Below are positions 1 through 9,447 of a stretch of DNA of 53,620 bases, one piece after another. The stretch is from Alistipes sp. (lineage in GTDB: Bacteria > Bacteroidota > Bacteroidia > Bacteroidales > Rikenellaceae). Made by a program: the position numbers and the translations under genes. Location of the stretch: the NCBI GenBank assembly GCA_017623115.1, contig JAGAPT010000044.1, positions 1 through 53,620 of the forward strand. Reading direction: 5' to 3'. The notes under the pieces were generated by a model. That model worked only from the letters and a program-made list of their open reading frames with translations, was not told where the DNA came from and searched no databases. How positions within the stretch are numbered: the first letter of the stretch is position 1; each line of letters starts with the position of its first letter.

Positions 1-221
1 ATCCTGCCGGCGATGCCGACCGATGCTTACGATGTAGACATCACCTTCTGCACGGCTAACGAGGCCAAGCAGTACTCGGTACCGACCTTTGCAGGTGTCA
101 CCTTCGAGCGCAACCACCGCACGAACATCATGGGTTCGCTCTTGACCGATCCCGGTAAGTTCGTCATCGAGATTGACGAGGAGTTTGACGACGAGGATTA
201 CAACATCCTTCCGTGGGATGG
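1..221 (+). repeat. Left arm of long inverted paralogous repeat
   Basis: This segment aligns without gaps to the reverse complement of 53052-53272. Positions 94-191 are identical to 53082-53179 reversed (98 bp). It encodes the conserved end of the N-terminal domain of both edge surface proteins. Confidence 0.9.
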
Positions 222-2574
222 TAAGACGGTAACGGCTCCCGTAGCCAACGCTGCCGGTGTATACGAGATTTCGGCTGCTGCCGAGTTGGCTTATATCGTT
301 CAGAATGGTGGCCCGAATACGCAGTTTATCCTGATGGAGGATATCGACATGGGTGGCTATTCGGTTCCTGCACGTCCGGCCGATAAGGCAACAAACGGCT
401 ACATTGGCGGCATGGATTTCAATGGTAATGGCAAGACCATCCGTAACTACAAGAACGGAGAGATTGGCATGGCCGGTTTGTTCCCCGTCTTCGCAGGTCA
501 CACGAAGGTGTACAACCTTACGTTGGAGGGTGCCGACATCAGCCCCATCATGGGACGTGCTGCTACGTACGACGGCCACTGTTTCGCCGGTGCGTTGGTA
601 GGTCAGATTTATGGCAAGGTAACCTTTGACAAGATTCATGTGAAGAGCTCGACGATTGTTGGTAACAACAAGATTGGTGCTATTGCCGGTCATGTGGGTG
701 ACAACGATGGTCATGTGATTACGAACTGCTCGTCGGCCGAGGATGTTTACCTGAAGAGCTGCTCGCCCGCTGATGGTGGTAGCGTAGGTGGTCTGATTGG
801 CTTCTTCGAGAGCGATGTAACGATCGAGAACTGTGTTTCGAAGTCGAAGGTTGAGAACTTTATGTATACGCCCGAGGGCAAGCGTGGTTGCGGTCTGTTG
901 ATTGGCTCGATTGGTGCTACCGGTGGTGTCAATGTTACGATTAACAACTGCGACATCTCGGGTGCCGAGTTCGTAGCTGTTACCGATCCCGACATGGTGG
1001 CTGCCAACAAGGCTGCGGAGTATACCTCGCCCTATGGTGCAATCATCGGTGGTACGCGCAACGACAAGAGCGTAGTGGTTATCGATGGTAACGAAATCAT
1101 GATTTCGAGCACTTCGCTGGCTGATGCCGCAAAAGAGCCGGGTGCAATCATCAATCTGGCTGCCGGCGAATATGAGTTCCCCGCCGAGTTTGCTGCCGGT
1201 GTAACGCTGAACTGCGCCGAGGGAACCATCTTCAATCGTCCGGAGGATGCTCCTATTTCGCTGGATATTAATGGTGCAACCATTATTGGCGCAACCTTCA
1301 AGGGTTCGAATGATGCCGGTGTTAATCTGGTCAAGAGCCCCATCAATGGTTCTTTCAAAGATTGTACGTTTGAGGGCTACAACACCTTGAGATATTGCTA
1401 CCCGGGTGGCCTTGTTGAGTTTGAGGGTTGCACCTTTAAGGCGTATGAGTATGCCGTACACTTTGACAGCGGTTCGGCCACCTTGTCGTTCAAAAATTGC
1501 GTATTCGAGGGTACTTATACCGTTGGCGCAGGCATGGAGTCGATTATCGACGAGTGCGAATTCCGTTCGGATTTGCGCAAGATGTTTAACATTCCCAACT
1601 TCTACGACAAGACAACGGTGACCAACTCGAAATTTGTCTTTGATGGTACCGCAACGGTGAAGCAGAGCATCCGTTTGCATGCTGCAAATGACGATGCTTC
1701 GAAGTATGTCTTCACCAACTGTAAGGTGAACGACGAGCCGTTGGCTGACCACACCAACTACCTGGCCGAGAAACTCGATGTGGGTGATAAACTGACCATC
1801 GATGGTGTTACCTATGAGTACAATGGCAATAATCAGTTCTACGTAGATGGTAAATTGGTGATTGTTCCGGGTCTGATGCTGGATGGTACTACCTATGTGG
1901 TTAGCTCGGTAAATGGTTTTGCCTATCTCTCGGGTAAGACGATTCCTGACACGGTAAAAGAGATTCGTTTGGATGCCGATATTGATATGCAGGGAGCTGA
2001 ATTTATGGGTATGGCTAACGCTAACTCGGCAAACGGTTCGCTGATCTTCAATGGCAACAACAAGACGATTTCGAATATCAAACTGGCACACGGTGGCCAC
2101 TATGGCATGACCGATGCTGCCGGCCTCTTCGATTCGGTAACCCAGCGTTGGGCTTCGGCTACGTTTGAGTGTAAAGATCTGACCATGTCGGGTGTGTCGT
2201 TGGCTAATCCCAATGCGGTATGGAGTGGAGCCATCATCGGTTATGCGCAATGCGAAGCCGGAAATACGTTCAAATTGACGAATGTAAAGGTCGTGGATTC
2301 GACCCTTGCCGGTAAAAAGTCGATTGGCGGTTTCATTGGCATGTTGGCAACACCGGCTTCATTGGTGGCTAAGGATTGCTCGATCTCGAATACGGCAATC
2401 AGCGCCAGCGAGAAGCGTGCTGCCGGTTTTATCGGTTGTTGGAACGGTGAGGCTCCGGCTTCGGTTACCTTCACCAACTGCACGGTGGGTGCTGATGTTA
2501 CCTATACCTCTCCCTCATTGACAGGTGAGTTTATTGGTGAGAATGTCAACAGCACGCCTGTGACCTTCAACTAA
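1..2574 (+). CDS. Large surface protein with beta-helix/GLUG-like repeats (5' partial)
   Basis: The reading frame is open from the first base, so the N-terminus lies outside the window; 857 codons are visible. The first ~70 residues match the end of the N-terminal domain of the opposite-strand protein at the other window edge (shared NHRTNIMGSLLTDPGKF). That domain resembles Bacteroidales fimbrillin-like/DUF6562-type surface modules, a tentative name. The rest is a string of short repeats of the GxIxGxxxGxVTxxNC type (for example GGLIGFF, GAIAGHV, GGFIGML), typical of GLUG or right-handed parallel beta-helix proteins. Many repeats carry a small residue-rich strand followed by an Asn-Cys turn. 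The role is probably cell-surface or extracellular binding; no catalytic site is visible. A strong terminator follows 22 bases after the stop. The family call is reasonably firm, the ligand unknown. Confidence 0.75.
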   Translation: MLPAMPTDAYDVDITFCTANEAKQYSVPTFAGVTFERNHRTNIMGSLLTDPGKFVIEIDEEFDDEDYNILPWDGKTVTAPVANAAGVYEISAAAELAYIVQNGGPNTQFILMEDIDMGGYSVPARPADKATNGYIGGMDFNGNGKTIRNYKNGEIGMAGLFPVFAGHTKVYNLTLEGADISPIMGRAATYDGHCFAGALVGQIYGKVTFDKIHVKSSTIVGNNKIGAIAGHVGDNDGHVITNCSSAEDVYLKSCSPADGGSVGGLIGFFESDVTIENCVSKSKVENFMYTPEGKRGCGLLIGSIGATGGVNVTINNCDISGAEFVAVTDPDMVAANKAAEYTSPYGAIIGGTRNDKSVVVIDGNEIMISSTSLADAAKEPGAIINLAAGEYEFPAEFAAGVTLNCAEGTIFNRPEDAPISLDINGATIIGATFKGSNDAGVNLVKSPINGSFKDCTFEGYNTLRYCYPGGLVEFEGCTFKAYEYAVHFDSGSATLSFKNCVFEGTYTVGAGMESIIDECEFRSDLRKMFNIPNFYDKTTVTNSKFVFDGTATVKQSIRLHAANDDASKYVFTNCKVNDEPLADHTNYLAEKLDVGDKLTIDGVTYEYNGNNQFYVDGKLVIVPGLMLDGTTYVVSSVNGFAYLSGKTIPDTVKEIRLDADIDMQGAEFMGMANANSANGSLIFNGNNKTISNIKLAHGGHYGMTDAAGLFDSVTQRWASATFECKDLTMSGVSLANPNAVWSGAIIGYAQCEAGNTFKLTNVKVVDSTLAGKKSIGGFIGMLATPASLVAKDCSISNTAISASEKRAAGFIGCWNGEAPASVTFTNCTVGADVTYTSPSLTGEFIGENVNSTPVTFN

Positions 2575-2595
2575 ACACGTTGATTGCAACTATAT

Positions 2596-2634
2596 GCAGC
2601 GGCTATCGGGTTTCGGTAGCCGCTGCTTTTTTTT
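2596..2634 (+). terminator. Rho-independent terminator after surface protein
   Basis: A 13-bp stem (2596-2608 with 2614-2626, one G-T pair) with a 5-nt loop is followed by a run of T from 2627. It lies 22 bases past the stop codon at 2574. Confidence 0.9.
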
Positions 2635-2651
2635 AAGCGGGAAGAGGTTTT

Positions 2652-2690
2652 GGGAGTTTGGGGCGTTTGGGGAGGATTGGGGATTTTGGG
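2652..2690 (+). other. Potential G-quadruplex motif upstream of eno promoter
   Basis: Five G-tracts lie at 2652-2654, 2660-2663, 2669-2672, 2679-2682 and 2688-2690, separated by 5-6 nt loops. This fits the classic G3+N1-7 pattern on the plus strand. It sits between the surface-protein terminator and the eno promoter, about 70 bases from the -33 element. No gene is visible in 2575-2845. Confidence 0.55.
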
Positions 2691-2760
2691 AATTTTGCGA
2701 GGCTCTCCACAATCGAAAGTTACCTGCAAATTCTCGACTGTTTCGTTTTTTTGCCAAATT

Positions 2761-2792
2761 TTTGGCAATGCGCTCGGCTTTCACTATCTTTG
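2761..2792 (+). promoter_or_regulatory. Bacteroidetes-type promoter of eno
   Basis: TTTG at 2761-2764 and TATCTTTG at 2785-2792 are spaced by 20 bases, matching the Bacteroidetes -33/-7 consensus. The predicted start is near 2796, giving a leader of about 50 nt. Confidence 0.85.
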
Positions 2793-2833
2793 TGTGCGAA
2801 ATTTGGAACAACGCTTAAAAACCATACATTTAA

Positions 2834-4132
<1,299 letters not shown>

Positions 4133-4157
4133 TCAGGCGTCGTAACCTCAATAAGAG

Positions 4158-4190
4158 AAGGGGGTGTCCATGGGACACTCCCTTTTCGTT
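4158..4190 (+). terminator. Terminator after eno
   Basis: A 12-bp stem (4158-4169 with 4173-4184, one G-T pair) with a tight 3-nt loop runs into TTTTCGTTT. Confidence 0.85.
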
Positions 4191-4217
4191 TGTCGCACAT
4201 GGTAAATTTTTAGCCGA

Positions 4218-4252
4218 TTTGCATCCGATTTGCAGATTTTTGCCTATATTTG
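4218..4252 (+). promoter_or_regulatory. Promoter of deoC
   Basis: TATATTTG at 4245-4252 matches the -7 element. TTTG at 4218-4221 is a possible -33 element with a longer 23-base spacer. The position argues that deoC starts at 4275 and not at an in-frame codon near 4230, which lies inside the promoter. Confidence 0.65.
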
Positions 4253-4274
4253 TAAAAATGCAAATCAGTGTCCT

Positions 4275-5153
4275 ATGGAATACGCCAAGCAACTTAACGA
4301 ATATGCACCTGCGTGGAGCGCACAGCAGGTAGATGAGGAGGTAGCCCGCATCCGCGAGGCCGCCCTGAAAAACCGAAACGTCGAGGTCTACAAATTCTGC
4401 TACTCGACGATCGACCTGACGACCCTCTCGTGCAACGACTCAGTGGAGTCGGTAACCGCCTTTGCACGCAAAGCGGCTGCCTTCTACCACGAGTTCCCCC
4501 ACATCCCCAATGTGGCCTCGATTTGCGTCTATCCGGCCTTTGTCGAGACGGTGGGTCTGGCCGTAGATGGCACACCGATGCGCATCACAAGCGTCTCGGG
4601 TGGTTTCCCCGCTTCGCAGACCTTCCTCGAGGTGAAGGCTCTCGAAACGGCGATGGCCGTAGAGAATGGTGCCGATGAAATCGACATCGTGATGAATGTC
4701 GGCAAGATGCTCACGGGGGCCTATGATGAGGCTGCTGCCGAGGTTGAACTGCTCGTCAAGGAGTGTGGCGAGGATGTGGTGCTGAAGGTCATCATCGAGT
4801 CGGGAGCACTCAAAACCCCCGACCTGATTCGCAAGGCTTCGCTTCTGTCGATGTTTGCCGAGGCGGATTTCGTGAAGACCTCGACCGGTAAGATTGATGT
4901 GGCTGCCACGCCTGAGGCAGCAGTGGTTATGTGCCAGGCTATCCGCGACTACTACGAGAAGACGGGGCGCAAGGTGGGCTTCAAGGCGGCAGGCGGTGTG
5001 CGCTCGGCCGAGGATGCAGCCCTCTACTACACCATCGTCGAGGAGATTCTCGGCAAGGAGTGGCTTACGCCCGAGTTGTTCCGCATCGGTGCGTCGTCGG
5101 TGGCCAATGCCCTGATTTCCGCCATCGAAGGTGCACCCGTGAAATACTATTAG
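4275..5153 (+). CDS. deoC: Deoxyribose-phosphate aldolase
   Basis: DeoC cleaves 2-deoxyribose 5-phosphate to glyceraldehyde 3-phosphate and acetaldehyde in deoxynucleoside catabolism. The product is 292 aa, the longer form of the family rather than the ~220-aa form. Visible landmarks are the NVASICVYP segment, EIDIVMNVGKML near the middle, VLKVIIESG, and FVKTSTGK, whose Lys forms the Schiff base; KAAGGVRSAEDA follows with the second conserved Lys. The ATG at 4275 is preferred because upstream in-frame starts overlap the promoter. The gene faces the S41 protease gene tail to tail across a shared terminator. No other nucleoside-catabolism gene lies nearby, so it appears to be a stand-alone unit. 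Confidence 0.96.
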   Translation: MEYAKQLNEYAPAWSAQQVDEEVARIREAALKNRNVEVYKFCYSTIDLTTLSCNDSVESVTAFARKAAAFYHEFPHIPNVASICVYPAFVETVGLAVDGTPMRITSVSGGFPASQTFLEVKALETAMAVENGADEIDIVMNVGKMLTGAYDEAAAEVELLVKECGEDVVLKVIIESGALKTPDLIRKASLLSMFAEADFVKTSTGKIDVAATPEAAVVMCQAIRDYYEKTGRKVGFKAAGGVRSAEDAALYYTIVEEILGKEWLTPELFRIGASSVANALISAIEGAPVKYY

Positions 5154-5212
5154 CCGACCCTCCCCCTTGAAGGGGCTTTGTGCGCCTTCGGGGCTGCGGG
5201 TCTCTATGCGCA

Positions 5213-5245
5213 AAAAAGGACTAACCGTGCGGTTAGTCCTTTTTC
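5213..5245. terminator. Bidirectional terminator between deoC and S41 protease
   Basis: A near-perfect palindrome (5214-5226 with 5231-5244, GTGC loop) has A-rich and T-rich flanks. It therefore serves both converging genes, and its right arm contains the S41 protease stop codon. Confidence 0.88.
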
Positions 5246-6861
5246 TTTAACTCCTCGATGGCGCGTGTCGTGACGTTGTCCACCGGATGTATCTGGTCGT
5301 AGAAGGCGTTGTCCTCGAGAATCGTGTTGCGACCGATGTAGGCACGGAGTTGAGCCTCCATCAAGGGACGTGAGCGGGCAATATCTCGACGACGAGGTGC
5401 AACCCCCTGCCGTGCAGCGTAGCGGATGAAATCCTCGAAGAGGCTCTTGTCGCTATCGAGCAACGTGCGCAGCTCGCTCAACGTGGTAACAGCATTGAGC
5501 GCATCGCGATGGCGGTCGGCATAGTCAATCGTATAGCGATAGAGGATGTTGCGACCCGAAACCTCCAGGAAGTAGGGGGTGATATCGGTCGTGTCGGCCG
5601 GAATGAAGAGGTCGGGCATGATGCCGCCACCGCCATAGACCACCTTCCCCTTGGGGGTTACCCGCTTGAGCGAGTCGGCAAAGCGAATCGAATCGGCCGA
5701 GAAAAATTCGTTGTTCTGGAAACGATTCCAGAGGTCGAGTTCATACCCTTCGTCATCGCCAATCGTGTAGGGTTTCTGGATCGAGCGACCTGTGGGGGTG
5801 TAGTAGCGGGCTGTGGTGAGGCGCAGGGCCGAGCCGTCGGCGTAGGGAATCTGGCGTTGCACGAGCCCCTTGCCAAACGAGCGACGACCGATAATCGTGC
5901 CACGATCGTTATCCTGCAGGGCTCCGGCCAAAATCTCACTCGACGAGGCACTATACTCGTCAATCAGTACGGCAACCTCCAAATCCTGCGCCGTGCCCAT
6001 GCCGTCGGCATACTCACGCAGTTGACGATGGTGGCGATCCTCGGTGTAGACAATCAGCTGCTCCTTGTGCAGGAACTCGTTGGCGATGAGGATGGCCTGA
6101 TCGAGGAACCCGCCCGAGTTGCCGCGTAGGTCGAAAATAAGTTTCGTCATCCCCTCACTACGCAGTTTCAGCAACGCTAAGAGCAACTCCTGATGCGAGG
6201 TCTTGGCAAACTGCCCCAATTTGATGTAGCCGATGCTGTCGGCAATGAGTATCGAGGCCTCAATGCTCTTGATGGGGATGGCACCGCGTGTCACCTCCAC
6301 CTCGACCAACTCGTTGATGTGTTGGCGTTCGAGGCCCAGGCGTACCTTCGTGCCACGAGGGCCACGCAGCCGTTTGACAATGCGATTTTGGGGAATCTTC
6401 TGTCCCGCTACGAGTGAGTCGTCAATCTCGATGATGCGATCACCGGCCTTGATGCCGGCCTTGTCGCTCGGCCCTTGGGGGATGACATTGAGCACGATGA
6501 CCGTGTCTGTGGCCATGTTGAAGACCACACCAATACCGTCGAACTCCCCCTCGAGGGGTTCGTTCAGTTCGGCCATCTCCGAGGCCGGGATATAGACCGA
6601 GTGCGGGTCTAACTCCTTCAACACGACGGGAATCAGATGCTCGGCGAGTGTATCCATCGAAATCGAATCGACATATTCGCGCTCGATGAGTGCCAGCGTA
6701 TGGGTCAGCTTATTCTGCGAGCCGGCCATCTGTTGCAGCAGCCCACGCAGGCGGTAGGCACTGCGGTTGCTCCCCAGGTAGTTGCCGAAGAGGATGCCGC
6801 CGACGATACCTGCGGCCAGCAGCAACGGATAGAGAATCGTGCGGAGCGAGTAGCGTCTCAT
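5233..6861 (-). CDS. S41 family C-terminal processing protease
   Basis: This 542-aa periplasmic or membrane-anchored serine protease belongs to the tail-specific (CtpA/Tsp) family. An N-terminal signal anchor (about residues 8-28, LYPLLLAAGIVGGILFGNYL) is followed by a PDZ domain (around 95-190, with GIGVVFNM and AGIKAGDRIIEIDD). The peptidase domain has the nucleophile region EYSASSSEILAGAL (about residue 305) and the general-base Lys in RRSFGKGLVQ (about 329). A ~130-residue C-terminal extension follows. Its start codon overlaps the stop of the upstream DUF3078-like gene by one base (TAATG), so the two are probably translationally coupled. A role in processing or degrading envelope proteins is inferred from the family. 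Confidence 0.93.
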   Translation of the reverse strand: MRRYSLRTILYPLLLAAGIVGGILFGNYLGSNRSAYRLRGLLQQMAGSQNKLTHTLALIEREYVDSISMDTLAEHLIPVVLKELDPHSVYIPASEMAELNEPLEGEFDGIGVVFNMATDTVIVLNVIPQGPSDKAGIKAGDRIIEIDDSLVAGQKIPQNRIVKRLRGPRGTKVRLGLERQHINELVEVEVTRGAIPIKSIEASILIADSIGYIKLGQFAKTSHQELLLALLKLRSEGMTKLIFDLRGNSGGFLDQAILIANEFLHKEQLIVYTEDRHHRQLREYADGMGTAQDLEVAVLIDEYSASSSEILAGALQDNDRGTIIGRRSFGKGLVQRQIPYADGSALRLTTARYYTPTGRSIQKPYTIGDDEGYELDLWNRFQNNEFFSADSIRFADSLKRVTPKGKVVYGGGGIMPDLFIPADTTDITPYFLEVSGRNILYRYTIDYADRHRDALNAVTTLSELRTLLDSDKSLFEDFIRYAARQGVAPRRRDIARSRPLMEAQLRAYIGRNTILEDNAFYDQIHPVDNVTTRAIEELKKKD

Positions 6862-8066
6862 TACTTATTCTTAAAGGTGTAACTCAAACCGACGCTGAGC
6901 AACGTCTTGGTCTGAATATGCGTGTTCTGTGCGCGGTTGTAGTAGAGTTGGAACGAGAGGGTGGTGGTCAGGAAACGGGTCGCCTTGATATCGACGGTAT
7001 TTTCCCAACGCACCGTGGGGTGAATCGGCAGACGCGGTTTCTCCTTGATGTTGCTGCCGGCGGCCTCCCACTCGCGGTAAGCATCGCGGTAGGCCTCGTA
7101 ATCCTTGATTTTATTATCCAATCCCATGTTGGTAATCCAGCCCCAGAACGAGAAGAGCGTCGTGCGGTAGCGCAGGTAGCCCGTCTTGCCAAAGGTGCGG
7201 TCGAAGCCGACCTGAATCGAAGAACCTCCCTCATATTTCGAACTCTTGTCGGGGTCCTCGATACCATAGGCGAAGGCCTTCTTGATGCGGTTGCCCTCCT
7301 CGTCGAATTGCTCGCGGCGAATCCACTCATTCGAAGCGTAGACGGCACTCAAGGCGATGGGCGAAAGATCGATGACAAAGGGGAGTTTCGGATGGGGACA
7401 CTTATACTTCAAACCCACCGAGAGATCGAGGTAACCCGGGGTCATGAAGGCACTCTTGAGGTCCTCACGCTCCTGCTCCGTACGCGAGAGATAACCCTTG
7501 GCAATCTGGCTGCGGAACTTTACAGAGGCACCATACGACCAGTTCTTCGACATCTTCCACGAAGGGTCGATGGAGATGTAAAACTCATCCTGATTCTTGA
7601 ACCAGATACCTTCACGCTCGACACCCTGCTGCTCGACGCCCTCGCTGTCGACATACGTATAGGGGGTCTCGACCTTCATGCGGTTGTAGCCGAACTTACC
7701 CTCGAATTTGGTCTCAAGCGTAAAGAGATTCTTCGTGAAGGTGTGCTTCAGGAAGACGTGAGCGACGGTGGCTATCGAGTTATCACCGCCCGACACATCG
7801 ACCCAAGGGTCGTTGTACGAGGTGAGCGAGGCTTGCAACGAGGTGGTGATTTCCAGTGTGTTGCGCTCCTTGCGAATAGCGGCACGTTCGGCCTTATGGC
7901 GTGCCAGGCTGAAGTAGTCGGTCGAGGCCGAACTCTGCTTCATCGTGTCGCGGAAGGAGATCTTCTCGGGCTTGGCCTCCACCTTGTCGATGGAGATTTG
8001 TGCGGTGGCGGTGTGTGTCATGGTGAGTGTCGCCAACGCAATTATTGTGCAAAGGAGGTGCTTCAT
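6861..8066 (-). CDS. DUF3078-like outer-membrane beta-barrel protein
   Basis: The 401-aa product begins with a signal peptide (MKHLLCTIIALATLTMTHTATA, cut before QIS). Beyond about residue 70 it shows alternating aromatic/polar strands (TSLQASLTSYNDPW, FTLETKFEGKFGYNRMK, LSVGLKYKC, VGLSYTFKNK) ending in an aromatic-rich final strand, as expected of an outer-membrane barrel. The pattern resembles the Bacteroidetes DUF3078 family, whose function is unknown; this naming is from memory of the family. It is the first gene of a two-gene minus-strand unit with the S41 protease, overlapping it by one base, which suggests that the protease and the barrel act in the same envelope process. Confidence 0.75.
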   Translation of the reverse strand: MKHLLCTIIALATLTMTHTATAQISIDKVEAKPEKISFRDTMKQSSASTDYFSLARHKAERAAIRKERNTLEITTSLQASLTSYNDPWVDVSGGDNSIATVAHVFLKHTFTKNLFTLETKFEGKFGYNRMKVETPYTYVDSEGVEQQGVEREGIWFKNQDEFYISIDPSWKMSKNWSYGASVKFRSQIAKGYLSRTEQEREDLKSAFMTPGYLDLSVGLKYKCPHPKLPFVIDLSPIALSAVYASNEWIRREQFDEEGNRIKKAFAYGIEDPDKSSKYEGGSSIQVGFDRTFGKTGYLRYRTTLFSFWGWITNMGLDNKIKDYEAYRDAYREWEAAGSNIKEKPRLPIHPTVRWENTVDIKATRFLTTTLSFQLYYNRAQNTHIQTKTLLSVGLSYTFKNK

Positions 8067-8099
8067 ACGCTAAAGGGTCTATAAACTGTTTCGATTGCA

Positions 8100-8107
8100 C
8101 AAAGGTA
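8100..8107 (-). promoter_or_regulatory. -7 element upstream of DUF3078-like gene
   Basis: CAAAGGTA on the plus strand reads TACCTTTG on the minus strand, 33 bases before the start at 8066. No good -33 TTTG is seen at the usual distance. Confidence 0.55.
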
Positions 8108-8153
8108 AGCAATAAAAACGAGAAAAAATGTGACGTGGCAACTCTTGCGCCAT

Positions 8154-8190
8154 AAAAAACCACCAACCCTTTGCAGGAGTTGGTGGCTTT
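8154..8190 (-). terminator. Terminator of the glycogen gene cluster
   Basis: An 8-bp GC-rich stem (8161-8168 with 8180-8187) is followed, in the minus direction, by a T6 run (plus-strand A at 8155-8160). It lies just past the GH57 stop. Confidence 0.85.
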
Positions 8191-8208
8191 GGTGTGTTCG
8201 CAAGTGCC

Positions 8209-9429
8209 TTAAGCCTTCTTGCTCTTGCGTTTCGACTTGGCCTCCAGAGCCTTCTCCACCTCGATTTGGAAGTCCGACAGCACATTCATGTAGTTGATGA
8301 ATGCGTCGTAAGCCGAATCGTAGGGGTTGAAGTAGGAGTGTACGTCACCGTCCGACAGCCACTTCGTAGCCATGTAGTAGAAGTGGTCCGAGGTCTGCAT
8401 GAAGTTCCATACATAGTCGAAATCGGCACTCTTGAGCTTGGCAATCTTCTCCTTCAAGCCATAGAGCTTCGAGAATGCCTCGTTCTGCAACTCGTTACCG
8501 AGCCATGCCGTAACGTCGCGCTCCTCGTCGGCCCACGACATCACGTGCGGGCAGTGCAACACCGATACGGGCTGGTACTTCTTTGCTGCCTCGCTTACCG
8601 TGGCAAACTCCAGCTGACCCGAGCCCAAAGCAACCTTCGGCAGGGCCTTCATGAAGTCGAAGATACCGGTCTCGATACCCTGGTGCTCACCAAAGGTCTC
8701 GTAGTCCATGAAGAGGTTGATTACCTCACCCGGCGTATCCTCGGCCGTGAGCCACGATACATACTTGTCAGCCGTCAGCGGATACTCATCCCAACCCTGA
8801 TTCGAGAAGCGGAAAGCGATGTCATCCGAGAGTTTGTAGTTGCGTAGCAAGAGACGCATCTTCTGGTCGATGGCGTTGGCATAGATGTAGTTGGGCGACT
8901 TCCATCCCAGGATGTGGCGAGCACCCTCGGCCAGCATCGTCTTGAAGCCCAGCTCCGATACCATGGCACCAATCTCATCCGAGTAGATCAGCTCCGTATT
9001 GCGGAAGGCGGTAGGCTTCACACCAAACTCCTTCTTAATCATCGCTGCGTGCAACTTCACCTGCTGGGCGAAATCCTCCTTCGAGGCCAAAGCAGCCAGC
9101 GAGTGCGAGTAGGTCTCGGCCAAGAACTCGACACAGCCCGTAGCGGCCAGTGCCTTGAACGAATCGAGCACCTCGGGCGCATAGGCCTTGAACTGCTCAA
9201 CAGCAATACCCGTAATCGAGAACGAGCAACGGAACTTACCCTTGTTCTCCTGGATAAGCTTCAGAAGCAGGGCGTTCATCGGCAGGTAGCACTGGCGAGC
9301 CACCTTCTGCATAATCGAGCGGTTGGCCAGGTCGTCCAAATAGTTGTGGTCCTTACCCATGTTGAAGAAGCGATACTTCTTCAGACGCCACGGCTGGTGA
9401 ACCTGAAAATAAAGACAAACGGTTTTCAT
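8209..9429 (-). CDS. Glycoside hydrolase family 57 alpha-glucan enzyme
   Basis: This 406-aa protein is a GH57 enzyme acting on alpha-1,4-glucans (amylase or glucanotransferase type). It opens with the GH57 signature VCLYFQVHQPWR, and has SITGIAVEQFKAYAP and the AETYSHSLAAL block. The nucleophile region FRNTELIYSDEI lies near residue 140 and the acid/base Asp is expected in the FMDYETFGEH block. There is no signal peptide, so it is cytosolic and fits storage-glycogen metabolism rather than dietary starch. It is the last gene of a minus-strand run, 18 bases after the GT4 gene. A lysine-rich tail (about residues 395-406) ends the chain. GH57 followed by GT4 and a debranching enzyme is, to my knowledge, a recurring Bacteroidetes grouping. 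Exact specificity is not decided by sequence. Confidence 0.9.
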   Translation of the reverse strand: MKTVCLYFQVHQPWRLKKYRFFNMGKDHNYLDDLANRSIMQKVARQCYLPMNALLLKLIQENKGKFRCSFSITGIAVEQFKAYAPEVLDSFKALAATGCVEFLAETYSHSLAALASKEDFAQQVKLHAAMIKKEFGVKPTAFRNTELIYSDEIGAMVSELGFKTMLAEGARHILGWKSPNYIYANAIDQKMRLLLRNYKLSDDIAFRFSNQGWDEYPLTADKYVSWLTAEDTPGEVINLFMDYETFGEHQGIETGIFDFMKALPKVALGSGQLEFATVSEAAKKYQPVSVLHCPHVMSWADEERDVTAWLGNELQNEAFSKLYGLKEKIAKLKSADFDYVWNFMQTSDHFYYMATKWLSDGDVHSYFNPYDSAYDAFINYMNVLSDFQIEVEKALEAKSKRKSKKA

Positions 9430-9447
9430 ATCTTTCTATCTCTTTTT

